Shown here in pieces: positions 11,291-21,954 of a stretch of 64,000 nucleotides of DNA. The position numbers were made by a program, and so were the translations under genes. Below the pieces are notes generated by a model. That model was not told where the DNA came from and made no database searches. It saw nothing but the letters and a program-made list of their open reading frames with translations. Numbering within the stretch: position 1 is the stretch's first letter; every line of letters begins with the position of its first letter. The stretch is taken from NCBI GenBank assembly GCA_015501585.1, contig JADNRY010000004.1, positions 1 to 64,000 on the forward strand. Reading direction: 5' to 3'. The DNA is from Rhodocollybia butyracea. Taxonomy: Eukaryota > Basidiomycota > Agaricomycetes > Agaricales > Omphalotaceae.

Positions 11291-12161
11291 GCCTTCAGTT
11301 ATCCATCGGGAACAACCAGTATTCATTGTTACCTTGCAATTGGCAACATTTAACCACCCTTACTATTTCAAGCGCAATGAATGCCGACCATGCTCTGGAC
11401 GTTCTGGCTCAGGTTCCACAAATGCGTGCACTAGATTTGATGTCAAGGCATTTCCCACTGGAAGGACCAGGCGACTGTGCTTCTGAATAATCTGAGCAAA
11501 TTGCGATTGTCATTTTTACCAACGCAGCTACTCAGGGTACTGAGGCATACTGCATTTGAATCAAAACTTCTCTCCCTGTTTGGTTGTATCCATTGTCCAG
11601 CTTTGCAATCATTCAGCTTTTTCTTGCCCTAACATGCTTCTAGTATCCAAATTAATATTTGTGTCGCTCCCATTAGTTACACTGGAGGAATTAGAGCTGG
11701 GAATGACAACAACGCCAGAGGTGTTGATGGAATGCCTGTTGCTAACTCCAAATTTGATCAGCTTTAAATTCATGGACTCTACATATTGACCCAAAGCTGT
11801 TCACTGGATTTGCCCTCTACATGACTTGCATATCATGAGTCTCACCTCTTCACCTAGTAACCCCACTCCATGTTGGCCTCGACTCGAAAGCATCCAGATC
11901 TTGAACATTAATATGGGCACGCACTCCACCCAAGAGGTATCCAGTAATTTTTTAACACTTGCAGCCTTGACAAGGTTTTTGCACAGTCGAGCCCAATCAT
12001 CCTTAAAAACTTGTCATATACTTTTCCAAGCCCAGCCATCTTTTTCAAAAATGGAGCTGGATAGTTTACGGAGCCTGGAAAGGAGTGGGATGAACCTCCG
12101 CTTCTCATATCTGGACAATCCTAATGATACTGAGCCTGAGTGTAAACAAATTTCTTGGTGA

Positions 12162-12599
12162 ATTTCTTCATGATTTTTTTTCATTGATTTTGGTGACTTG
12201 AGGGTTGCATCAGGGATAAATCTTTGAGTGCTGATTGGTGTGGCCCACAGCCCATTTATGTAACTGGCTTTTCAATATTTCCTTTCCGTCCTTCTGTCTC
12301 CTCGGCACTCACCGCCAAATGCTCATATGCACAGTGCTATCAACCAGTTGTTTTGTTGGCAAGGTTTCATTAAAGGCTTAAGCGCCGTTCGGTTGTTTCT
12401 ACGACACCCCCAGTCGAGATTCAATGTTGTAGTGGTTTTAACTCCAATTGCAATTGACCCTGCCACACTGTCTCTTGATCACGATATGTGGTTCTAATTA
12501 TACACCAGCTTCCTTTAACACCTCTCAACTATTTTGACCTCTGATATTTCCTTGGAATCAGATCTTACTACATCTACCATCCAACCCTGGAGAACGCTG
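12162..12599. other. no gene seen
   Basis: Spacer between the F-box pseudogene and the first unit of the membrane-protein duplication. No coding signal noticed. Confidence 0.5.
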
Positions 12600-13160
12600 G
12601 GGTGACTACGATGTCAGCCATACTACTTGTAATGCGGAGACACCCCTCCGTTCGAGTGACTCGTTACTCGATCCGAAAGGTGTATGGTGCTGACAGGCAA
12701 CTTAAAGAAGCGGAGGGTGTTGAAAGAATAAGGAAGGTAGCGGAAATGTATCATCGAATAAAGTTTGAACTGCCCCTGCTCGTGCTCAAGCTTTTGGGCG
12801 ACAGTAACGTATACCCATCTCGTGATTAGCGAAGAGAAGTGACAAAAGTTGTTTGACCCGAACACCTGCCCGAACATACATAAAGTTCAATGCCAAAACT
12901 ACCTGATCATTTTACCGCGCTTTTGTTGGCCCGGTGAACGCTTTGTCTCTCTCTCTGAGTACTAGATGCAGTGCCACATTGCATCTGACTCGGAGGGAAA
13001 GAGACATGCAAAATATTGGGAGAGAAAATCACAAGTTGGATGACCTTATTTGTTATTTGAATTTGTAGGCTTCCAACGTATACATTCCTCTAGGGAGGTT
13101 CATCACTGGTGACGGAAAGGTTGTCTGAATGGTTTGATCTAAGTATTGTCTAAGTAGTAC

Positions 13161-13343
13161 TTAGTAGGAAGTTGAAACCAGTGAGCTATGTATTAAGTTT
13201 ACATACTTACACAGAACCAGAATCATTCCTTTTGGGTAGGCTCCCGAGATGGCCTTATTGGTTATTGGTCTATCTATCTTGTTTGAGAGTTCCCAAGATG
13301 TGAATTGGTTGGCTCGAACTATTCTTGAACTATTTAAACTCAA
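13161..13343 (-). other. possible first exon of an unrecognised minus-strand gene (unit 1)
   Basis: The minus frame from 13343 contains YPKGMILVLC and is followed at once by a GTAAG-like donor. The counterpart in unit 2 (16063 downward) contains HPKGMILALC followed by GTATGC. Conservation of the frame and of the donor position between diverged copies hints at a real exon. No family is recognised and later exons could not be joined. Confidence 0.3.
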
Positions 13344-13806
13344 GCGATCAGCGATTAGAGCCGTGGGCCCGTGGCTTGGTTATGCATACCATCCGCCGTC
13401 TTAAAGGGGCTATTGCTACATGATAGCCGATACAAACTTCAGTATTTGAGTTTTGTCCGAGCAGGTGGTGTCCTCTCCACTTTCTCAGGCTCGGCCTAGA
13501 TCAACGAAATGTGTCGAAGTTATCTCCCAAAGGTAGACTCCAAAACCTCTCGACAAGGTATGGTTAGAGCTGTACACTGCCTGACAGCGTTGCGAGCTCA
13601 CACATGTTTCGTTGATTGGCGGCCCATCTTCTAGTATATTTATAGATCCGGTGAGTCGGTGACAATCATGAGTCATGTATCGCCAACAGATCAGTACAAT
13701 ATAACGCTTTTTTTTTAGCTTGCGCCTACCTAGTATGCATGACCTCAATTTGAGAAACCGATGCCGCAATACTTAAGGGACTCAGAGGTGGATACTCTGG
13801 CACCCC

Positions 13807-14933
13807 ATGTTTCTTATCACCGCTATTTTCATCAGTTTATTTCTGGAAGTCCTGGTTTACGGTGAGTTTTTTCTCGATGTATATATATACCTAGTAGCGA
13901 CTAGCTCATATTCTCTTTTTATTGTCTACGGATTGTCTAGGTGCTTATGTGGCAACTTTCATCAGACATGTCCGAATTCTAGTACTACGCCGGAGAAAGC
14001 TGCCCCCTCAAACATTTATCTATCTTTCCGCAGCAATTTCTCTCCTCTTTGTTGCTGCGACCGTAGTATGCAATTAAGTCAATTCAAGGGATTACAGCTG
14101 ATGGAATCTTTATGCAGACTATTGTAACTGATCTCATTTTTGCGACACATATTTTTAAAAACCGCACTGAGCCTATTGATTTCTCTGGTTATGGCAAAAA
14201 GCGCGCCATTAACGATGTATGCGGTTTTTTTGCTATAATGGTTTCAGATGCATTTTTGGTGCGCCTAGTAGTTCCTTGACCGTGTTGCATAGGCATACTC
14301 AATCCCACATAGATCTATCGCTCGTATATCCTCTACAATTCTCGCCTTCGCGCTGTTGCCCTTCCTTTATCAGTGTTTGTGGTCGAATGCGGTATGTCTG
14401 TTTCCTATGTTTCATCCTCTATTAAAAGTTTGGAAGGTATGGGAATATGGAGCATAATCTCAACACTCACCCAGAAAAATGACATGGATCCCTGGACTGA
14501 GCATCCACAAAAAAGGACTCTCGCTGAAATCATCTTTGTCTGCATTTCATTTGTCATAAATGTGATGTGTACCAGTAATGACATCTTCCTATTCATTTGG
14601 GAACACGACTTACTAGAAGAATTAAAAGGTCTTATTATTGCCTGTCTATGGCGCTCCCATCGTCGACTGTTGGTCGTGGTGGTACCCAATACGCAGTCAC
14701 CTCCGAGCGCGTATGTGCAGGTTGGTGCTATCATTATTAATTCTGGTGTGTCCCAGAACATTTTGACTAGCGTTTCTGGTTCAAATTGGCATATAGCTGC
14801 AATTAATCTTGTTTGGTGGGTCAGTGGTGTTGTGACCTCGACTATCTCATCGCTTGTGTACGAATTGTTCACTTGTTTGGTCAGTCTCGATGTTAAACTA
14901 AGCTATTACAACCTTACTGAAGTATACTACTGA
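13807..14933 (+). CDS. multi-pass membrane protein, tandem paralog A (263 aa, 7 exons)
   Basis: Exons I can support are 13807-13861, 13941-14065, 14118-14258, 14313-14391, 14437-14574, 14629-14745 and 14797-14933. All have GT-AG borders and keep frame, giving 263 residues. About seven hydrophobic segments are spread along the protein, with a basic loop (residues about 27-36, RHVRILVLRRRK) between the first two and LWRSHR late in the chain. The pattern is that of the large agaricomycete family of multi-pass proteins of unknown function. The basic loops suggest a plasma-membrane or endomembrane location. Paralog B has exactly the same exon phases. The gene looks intact; its last exon may extend or be spliced differently. 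Confidence 0.8.
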
Positions 14934-15039
14934 CACCCTACTAGGTTGCCTGCGGCACCGTAGGTTGAGTTACATGCCGAGTTCATAGAACTTGAAGCTA
15001 ATCATCTGCCATACCTTGATTAGGCCTTGATAGTAAGAA

Positions 15040-15420
15040 GTTCTTGAATTAACAATTTCAAAACCAAATTCTCACATCAAGCCAGTTTTCCACAATCATT
15101 GTCAGCGCTTCGAGTCCACCTTCATCGGAGTCATCCGCCCTCGTTTCTATGCCACCACTAGACTTTCCTCAAGATTCCATATCATCGACAGACTTATCAG
15201 TGGCAGACGATATGTTGGAGGCTGGTATGCAGTCGGCAGAATTATCTTCCCTGGACAGATCAAACAATGAGGTGCCATCCAAAGAGGTGTAGTAGGTACT
15301 CATTCTGCTCTGCGAAGTTGTCAGGCACTTATGATGAGTTAGAGACATGAAGAGTCCCAAAGCATGCCTGTTCAAGTCTTCAAGATTATCCCCCACTGAC
15401 GTCGAAAGCAGTTACTTTGG
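15040..15420 (-). other. conserved minus-strand exon-like segment (unit 1 end)
   Basis: The minus frame contains the words CIPAS, DSDEGGLE and LTMIVENW and matches the segments at 2784-3050 and 18550-18800. A GTGAGAAT donor-like site follows at about 15090. It looks like an exon of a duplicated minus-strand gene whose identity I do not recognise. Confidence 0.4.
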
Positions 15421-15499
15421 TCTGCAAAATTCTCCTCTCATTGCCATCTTCACTCATACTCGAGCTTCCTCTTCTTGTTCGCCGAGTGTAGAGTCCCCC

Positions 15500-16063
15500 T
15501 CATTGGCAGCAAGGTTTCCGTTTAAGCGCCTTTGTTTCTACCAGCGGAAGTGACCCTGCTCGTGTTAAAGCGTTTGGGTGATAGTAACTTACCCATCCTG
15601 TAATCAGCGAAGAGATTGAATGAATCGTTTGACCCGAACCTGAAAGTTCAATGTCAAAACTACCTGATCCTTCATTACATATTGCGCTTTTTTTAGGACA
15701 CCCGAGCGCTTTGTCTCTCTGGGTACTAAGTAGATGCCGCCGTATTGAAGAAGCGTGCAAAATTGAAAGAGCAAAATTACAAGCTCGAATATTGAATTCA
15801 ATATTTGAATTTGAATTATCTTCGGCTTCCAATGTATCATCACCGAAAAGTTGTCTGAATGGTAGCGTACCGAGTTGAAGTGACCCAAAATAAGTAAGTA
15901 TTAAGCTTAGCATACACAGAGCCAGAATCATTCCTTTTGGGTGGGCCCCCGAAGCCCCCGAGCTCCCCTGAGATGGCATTATTGGTCTATGTATCTTGAT
16001 TGAGATTTTCCGAGTTGTGAATTGGTTCAAGGCTCGGTGAAACGAACTAGCGATCGGAGCCAA
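15500..16063 (-). other. possible 5' exon(s) of an unrecognised minus-strand gene (unit 2)
   Basis: The minus strand is open from 16063 to 15500. Its first part (to about 15918) ends with HPKGMILALC followed by a GTATGC donor-like site, matching the unit 1 segment at 13343. The remainder of the frame is not clearly conserved with unit 1, so only the first 45-50 residues are a credible exon. No function can be named. Confidence 0.3.
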
Positions 16064-16099
16064 AGTTAACTGACCAGCGAGATAAGGTGAGAATCACTT

Positions 16100-17080
16100 T
16101 GGACAGAACGAAATGAGTAAATACTATATGTAAGTATATGATAATATTCAACTGATTCAGTATTGCTGTACTAGTACGTCAAGTATGAGGAGTACTTATT
16201 TGCTCATTCATTGAATAGGCGTTTTGTCAATGAAACTGATGCCGCCTTAGGTGTCAGCGTCATCTCGGCGGAGGGCAGCCTAGGTGTGCTGAAAACCATG
16301 AAATCAATTCCAGTAGTAAGTACATGTAAGTATGGCGTATACTCACACGTGCTCCGCACTGCCACCATCCGTTTATACTTCGTTTCATCATAGATAACCT
16401 TACCGTACCGACAACCACCACCGTTAGTTCTTATCGTTGCTAGTAGGCCTCGCGTCTCGCCGTTCGGAATATAACGTGGTCCTGTCAATACGTGGGATTG
16501 TCAGTGTTTCTGTCGAGACTAAACGACAGCCTTTCAGTACACAAGACTCTAAATTGAGTCGAGTCTCGTAAGGAAACGATTTGGAGCAAATTTGGAGGAG
16601 ACAGAGACATACCAAGCGTAAGCAATGAGAAGGGAACAGGTGGGTGGGACTAAATTTCCACGAGGCAAAGGAATGAAGCGAGAGAGAATATGCGACTCCT
16701 GAATGAGTAAAACAGATAAGGAGCACGTGTTCGTGAACTGGCTACTTGGTTCACGCTGCGATTATCAAGGTGTACTGTACATTAAGTAGTATGTTACACT
16801 TTATGCGCCGTTGGCAACTCACGTAGCTTCAGCTGGCAGCTATGTATGTGATCCGTTTGGATTGATAGCCGACACTATTCAACTTCGGTATTTGAGAGCA
16901 GGTAAGGTGTCCGCTTAAGCTTGTCGTTCACCTTCGTTCACTCAGTGAAACATAGGTCGACTGAAAGCTGTTGTCTGGCTCAAGTCTGGCTGCCTCCTAA
17001 ATGTAGACCCAAAAGCCTCTTGAGTCTTGACAAGGTATGGTCAGCCTCTGTACATTGCCCAACAGTAGTCACAGCAGTAG
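16100..17080. other. unit 2-specific spacer, no gene seen
   Basis: Short overlapping frames on both strands (16204-16726) lack family motifs and have no counterpart in unit 1. Confidence 0.4.
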
Positions 17081-17339
17081 TAGTATAATTTATACTCGGC
17101 TCTGCTTAACAGTCCTACAAGGGAACAGCCGCACACATGTTTTGCTGATAGGCCATATTTTAGTATATCTATGGATCTGGTGACAGCTATGAATCATGTA
17201 TCGCCAATAGATCAGTACGAGATAACGACTTGGATTCAAGTTGCCTCGGGGTTGGCTAACTATGCATGACCTCAATTAGCCGATGCCACAATACTTAAGG
17301 CCTTAAGGGGCAGGCAGGGGGCAGAGACTCTGGAAACCC

Positions 17340-18443
17340 ATGTTTTTTATCACCGCCCTTTTCATCGGTACATTCCTGGAGGTCCTGGTTTACGGTGAGC
17401 TTTTCCTCAGTGTATGTGTGCCTAGTACTAGCTCTTACATCCTCCCTGGATTGTCTAGGTGCTTACGTGGCAACATTCATCAGACATGTCCGAATTCTAG
17501 TGCTACGCCGGAGAAAGCTGCCCCCTAGAACATTCATTTGCCTTTCAACAGCAACTTTTCTGCTCTTTGTGGCTGCGACTGTAGTATGCAATTCGGAAAA
17601 TTCAAGCGATTATAGCTGACGAAATCTTTTCGCAGATGGTTGTCACAGATTTCATTTTTGCAACACATATCTTCAAAAACCCCACTGAGCCTATTGTTTT
17701 CTCTGGGTATGGCAGAAAGCACAATATCAACACTGAATGTGGTTTGTTCTCTCTGATGGTTTCAGATGCATTTTTGGTGCGCTGAGTAGTTCCTTGGCCG
17801 CGTTGCATACATACTCAATCCCACGTAGATCTATCGCTCATATATCCTCTACAACTCTCGTCTTCGTGTTGTTGCCCTTCCTTTATTAGTGTTTGTGGTC
17901 GAATGCGGTGTGTCTAAAGTTTGCTATGTTTGTTCCTCTATTAAAAGCTTCTTGGAAGGTATGGGAATATGGAGTATAATCTCAACACTCACTCAGAAAA
18001 ATGACGTGAACCCCTGGACTGAGCATCCACAAGAATGGACTCTCGCTGAAACCATCTTTATCTGCATTTCAGTTGCCATGAATGTGATGTGTACTAGTAA
18101 TGCCATCTTCCTATTCATTTGAGAACCGTATGACTTACTAGAAGCATCAAAAGGTCTTATTATTGCCTGTCTATGGCGCTCCCACCGTCGACTGTTGGCC
18201 GCGGGAGTACCCAACCTGCAGTCACCTCCAAGCGCGTATGCGCAGGTTGGTGCTATCATTATCAATTCCGGTGTGTCCCAGAATATGTTGGCTCACATCT
18301 CTTGGTTTAAATTGGCATTCGTAGCTACAATTAATCTTGTTTGGTGGGTCAGTGGCATTGTGACCTCGACTATCTCATCGCTTATGTATGAAGTGTTTGC
18401 TTGTGTGGTCAGTCTCAAAGATATTACCTTAGCGAGGTACTGA
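17340..18443 (+). CDS. multi-pass membrane protein, tandem paralog B (257 aa, 7 exons)
   Basis: Exons 17340-17394, 17459-17583, 17636-17776, 17829-17907, 17959-18096, 18154-18270 and 18325-18443 have GT-AG borders and preserve frame, giving 257 residues. The first six exons have exactly the same lengths as paralog A; only the last differs (119 against 137 bases). Motifs such as RHVRILVLRRRK, IYRSYILYNSRL and LWRSHRRLL are shared, while loop residues vary. Introns have diverged more than exons, which argues that both copies have been kept under protein-level constraint. Function unknown. Confidence 0.8.
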
Positions 18444-18539
18444 CTACTCTACTAGTCTGCCTGCGGCACCGTAGGTTGAGTTACATACCAAGTCCATAGT
18501 ACTTGAAGCTGATCTGCCATACCTTGACTACTAGGCCTT

Positions 18540-19180
18540 GATAGTAAGTTCTTGAATTAACAATTTCGAAATAAAATTCTTACATCAAGCCAGTTTTCCA
18601 CAATCATCGTCAGCGCTTCAAGACTACATTCGTCGGAGTCATCCGCCCTCGTTTCTATACCACCACTACGCTTTCCCCAAGATTCCATCCCCAATTCGAC
18701 GCTGGGATTATCAGCAGACGATATGTTGGAGGCTGGTATTCAGCCAGAATTATCTTCCCAGGAGAAATCAAATAATGGATCGCCACCCCAAGAGGTTTAG
18801 TAGGTAGGCTCTGAGCTCATTCCGCTCTGTGAAGTTTCTTATAGATGTAGTAGAATAGAGTCGTAGACACGAAGAGTCCCAAGCATTATTGTGGCTTGTG
18901 GCAGTCGGAGGCGATGTCAGTATTCCACGAGCAGTTATATTTTTCTGTCTTCTTTGAATCTCGTTTTGTATCTGCGCAAGTAGTAAGGTTATGTAACATT
19001 TTAGAGATATCTATCGAAGAAGTACCGTTCAGAGAACATCAGGTCATTTCTATGTCAAACTTTAAGCACAGGTTGGCCCGATGCCTAGAAGTCACCCGAA
19101 GGCATCAACAACGGTATTGGAGGTCCAAAGAGTGTCCGTGTATTTGGGCCGAGCTCCGAGGTTATAAGGAGAGTCATAGC
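18540..19180 (-). repeat. third copy of the DSDEGGLE segment
   Basis: This segment matches 2740-3350 over about 600 bp and 15040-15400 over its first half. The plus-strand frame at 18896-19222 overlaps it but is not conserved at 3200-3330, so I do not call that frame a gene. The segment ends just before the thioredoxin promoter. Confidence 0.5.
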
Positions 19181-19333
19181 TGGGGAAAGAGTTGGGAAAG
19201 AGGCTGGCGAGACATGATTTGACGATCGCGTGACCACGTGACCGCTGACAAGAGTCGGATTTGGGCGCTAGTGGAGCATCGTTCTCTTCTACGTTTTATC
19301 TGAACGTACTGTGAAACCTCTTTATAAAAGAAC

Positions 19334-20014
19334 ATGGCATCTGCACTAGGTCTCAGAGCATTCAAATCTTCAAGAACCGCGTTGGTTGTTCCCAAATTAA
19401 CACGGAGTTTTTCTGCCAGTCTGTCACGTTCAGAGCACTATCCGGATGCAGATTTTGCTGTACGTGAAGTTTTCGCTCAAGTTTATCTGATAGTAATATC
19501 GCACATTCTCTGTCCTTCTAGACCTTTAAGAAAGTCACTTCGGGATCGGACGCAGAAGAACGCCTTGTCCTGGTTGACTTTTACGCCAAGTGAGCTATGT
19601 TACCGTATTAGCAGTCTATATGATCGCTAAAAAATATACTCCAGCTGGTGCCAACCTTGTCATATGTCGGCCATTCTCTTTGCATAAGGTCACTCTCTGA
19701 CTGACAGTGAGCAGGCTGTCACCTATCCTCAAGCGCATTTCGGATGATCCAACCGCGAAATCGGGTACTGGTCTTCCGGTAGACGTTATCACTATCGACA
19801 CCGAGTCGGCCGATGGAATGGAACTGAGCCAGAGATTCAAGGTGTGTCTTGCCTGATCGTCCGGCGTAGAATCGCGGAAACAAAGTCTATCACCCTCCAT
19901 TGATAGATCCGTGCCCTCCCGACCGTAATTGCGTTCCGCAAAGGCCAAAATGTTATGCACTTTGTGGGAGCGCTTCCAGAGCCCGAGGTACGGAGTTTTC
20001 TACAAAAGGTATGA
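19334..20014 (+). CDS. thioredoxin, probably mitochondrial (149 aa)
   Basis: Exons 19334-19459, 19522-19589, 19645-19665 (21 bases), 19715-19841 and 19907-20014 join in frame to 149 residues. The N-terminal 40 residues are rich in Arg, Ser and Ala with no acidic residue before SRSEHY, which fits a mitochondrial presequence. The thioredoxin fold follows: VLVDFYA strand, active site WCQPC around residues 65-70, the LPTVIAFRKG segment with the cis-proline, and HFVGALPE near the end. The role is thiol-disulfide exchange with NADPH-dependent thioredoxin reductase. The second active-site residue is Gln instead of the usual Gly. The gene follows the membrane-protein duplication directly and is read away from it. 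Confidence 0.9.
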
Positions 20015-20287
20015 ATTAGTCAAGAGGACAACAATCATCTGTCGTTGTGGCAAGTAATGAATGATTCCGGTTGTGGACATGGTGAGAGATGTTATGGCTT
20101 AATGGGATGGCCACTTGACTGATGGCATCGATGTCTTTTAAGATCCCATCCAATTCTCAAATCCATCTTGCGCTCGAGATAATTCTCAAGGGGGTTTCGG
20201 AAATATAGATTCAATGTCTTTAAATAATTTTGGTCTCCTCGACCCTCCATGTTTTCGACGAATTATAGATTGGTGTCTTTGAGCAAT

Positions 20288-20545
20288 TTAAGCCTCTGTA
20301 GGATATGTCGTGTTGAAAGGCGAATGCCGACGTCTTTGTTCTTTGAGATAGTTCTGATTGCAGCTAAATTCCAACTGCGCTACGACTTTTGATGCCTTTT
20401 TGTTATGTTCACATGGACTTGCCGGTATAAGTAAAGCCTTGCGGCGGCTATTTAAAGAGTCAGCGCTGGGCAGTGCCTCAAAGTTTGCTTTACTCCTCTT
20501 CAACGACTTTTTGGCTTTCTTGGTTTTTTTCTTATATCTGCTCAT
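20288..20545 (-). CDS. small basic protein, hypothetical (85 aa)
   Basis: An uninterrupted minus frame starts at ATG 20545. The first 20 residues are strongly basic (RYKKKTKKAKKSLKR), like a nuclear or nucleolar targeting segment. A mixed-charge segment follows (SADSLNSRRKALL). No family is recognised and the 3' half is less convincing. It may be the first exon of a longer gene or a chance frame. It lies between the thioredoxin and the first G-gamma gene. Confidence 0.3.
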   Translation of the reverse strand: MSRYKKKTKKAKKSLKRSKANFEALPSADSLNSRRKALLIPASPCEHNKKASKVVAQLEFSCNQNYLKEQRRRHSPFNTTYPTEA

Positions 20546-20704
20546 ACTCCGTCCTCTTATTGCTATACGTGTAGTAAGCGTCAGCTTTCGATAACGACTG
20601 CCAATTTATCAATCGTTTTGTCCCTAGCTGCTGCTACACTCAGGGTCAGATACCTGCGAAACAACAATTTTATCATCTAAAGGCCGACTCATATACACTT
20701 CAAA

Positions 20705-21197
20705 ATGAGCACTCGAACAGGGGGAAGACAGGCAATGTCGGAATTGAAGCTGAGGAGACTTTTGGAGCATAATGCAAGATTAAAAGACGATCTTGCGAGG
20801 CCAAGAGTCAGGGTTAGCGAGGCCAGCGCCAGGTGCGTTTTCTTATCAGCCTTTCAATGGTACTCACAAACTAATGCGTAAAATCAACAGTCTTATCAGA
20901 TACTGCAAAACTACAAAAGACCACCTGGCAAGCTGGTATATTCTTTGTCTGTTTTGTACGCTAACTCGTCGTTTGTTCCTTCTCCCACCCACAATCTCTT
21001 TCCTCTCTACCCACCATTCCTTTCCTCTCTGCAATTACCCGTCTCTCTCCCGATTTAGGTGGTATCTGTATGGGCCCAGTTGGGAAAAACGAGGATCCGT
21101 ACCAGGTCCGTCTCTTGTTGCTCGCGAAACGGCGCTCAGACTAACATGATAAATCTCCCAGAAAACGGACGGGGCCAAGTGCTGTTCCGTGCAGTAA
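20705..21197 (+). CDS. G-protein gamma subunit, Ste18-type, copy 1 (apparent 1-base frameshift)
   Basis: Exon 20705-20832 encodes [13 protein letters not shown] and [12 protein letters not shown], the coiled-coil N-terminal half of a fungal G-gamma. Exon 20891-20927 encodes [12 protein letters not shown]. The next exon, 21059-21105, carries the family's [12 protein letters not shown] block, but VSVW and [10 protein letters not shown] lie in different frames; one base is missing in the G run at about 21072. The last exon, 21162-21197, ends KCCSVQ, a CaaX box preceded by a second Cys for palmitoylation. The intron after exon 2 would use a GC donor (20928). G-gamma pairs with G-beta at the plasma membrane downstream of pheromone receptors. 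It is either a recent pseudogene, a sequencing slip in a homopolymer, or an unusually spliced gene. Confidence 0.75.
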
Positions 21198-21954
21198 TCT
21201 TCGTTGCCTGTTACTCGGACCTGTTTATCCATTAGACTTGTACCTTTACACCATTATTTACACCGCCACTATCCGCGCATCTTTCATTCCGGAATTGTAG
21301 CCCATTACCCAGCTTTGTTGTACTCATTTCCTTTCTATTCTAAATCTATCGCTTCTATCGGCGCTGCCACAACCGGAACGCACCCTTCCGACAAGCTCAA
21401 ATTGATGGACATCTGTCTTCAAGTGATGCTATAGTGAAGGCTAGCATTCCGAAATCCTAAAGAGGACAAAAGCACTAGTAGGCGGGGATGGAAAAGCAGC
21501 AGGATTTATACACGAAGGAACGATAGCGACTAGTACTCGATGTCAAAGGACGCCAACGCAGTGATATGTGATGAGAATGGAATCCATAATGAAACGAGAA
21601 ACGGGATATAAACAGTGCAATGAATAAGTAAGATAAAGGACAAGTGTGAACGCAAAGGACGACTGAATGGTTGGAGAAGAACGTAACGCGACTATACTGG
21701 AGTAATATAGTGACAGAAAGAAAGAAATGCAGCGTTCTTCGAGGAGAGGGTAACTGAACTCGGGTGTTCAAGGGTAATAACGAGCGTGTGGGTTCAACAA
21801 GCGGCTTGTGAACAAATCCATGCAGATTCCGAAGAGAGACCAACGCTGATCAGACAGGCTCGGAGAACTGATTCCTGCGCGTCGGTCTGTGAGCAATATC
21901 AAAAACTGGAAAAAACGAAAGGCTTACCAAAAAGAAAAAACGGACCAACTTCCT
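21198..21954. other. intergenic region between convergent G-gamma genes
   Basis: No gene is supported. The region contains the 3' flanks of both genes. Confidence 0.5.

Larger units (their letters stand above)
9831..12161 (+). pseudogene. F-box protein pseudogene, interrupted by a MITE
   Basis: The start ATG at 9831 opens a frame with an N-terminal helix (about residues 40-65, rich in Ala, Leu and Arg). An agaricomycete F-box follows, with the words RQIPPETL, IFAQCLP and CKDW. Near 10182 the frame shifts by one base: the words ALATPRLWN expected after CKDW are present but in another frame. The shifted frame continues with leucine-rich sequence to 10633, where a 657-bp MITE is inserted. Removing the element and one target copy restores the frame across the junction (VSLQ then LSIG). 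Further stops occur near 11490 and 11560. The homologous C-terminal part is readable at about 11640-11789 and 11826-12161 (words ECLLLTPNLISF, LNINMGTHS). F-box proteins recruit substrates to SCF ubiquitin ligases. This copy is very probably dead. Confidence 0.85.
12600..15450. repeat. segmental duplication, unit 1
   Basis: Positions about 12640-13340, 13500-14930 and 14935-15400 each have clear counterparts in unit 2 (15600-16060, 17090-18440, 18445-18900), in the same order and orientation. Shared words outside the coding exons include AATCATTCCTTTTGGGT (about 13222 and 15927) and TTTGACCCGAAC (about 12853 and 15628). The unit carries one plus-strand membrane-protein gene and pieces of a minus-strand frame on either side of it. 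Confidence 0.75.
15480..19200. repeat. segmental duplication, unit 2
   Basis: Second copy of the block described at 12600-15450. It is longer mainly because of extra sequence at about 16100-17000, which holds no recognisable gene. An 18-bp perfect palindrome (AATATTGAATTCAATATT) lies at 15788-15805. Confidence 0.75.

Noticed and set aside
13485..13769. Minus-strand frame of 94 residues upstream of membrane protein A
   Set aside because: The counterpart upstream of paralog B is not conserved as protein. The similarity fits a duplicated promoter.
18896..19222. Plus-strand frame of 108 residues before the thioredoxin gene
   Set aside because: The homologous DNA at 3200-3330 has stops in that frame, so the frame is not maintained.
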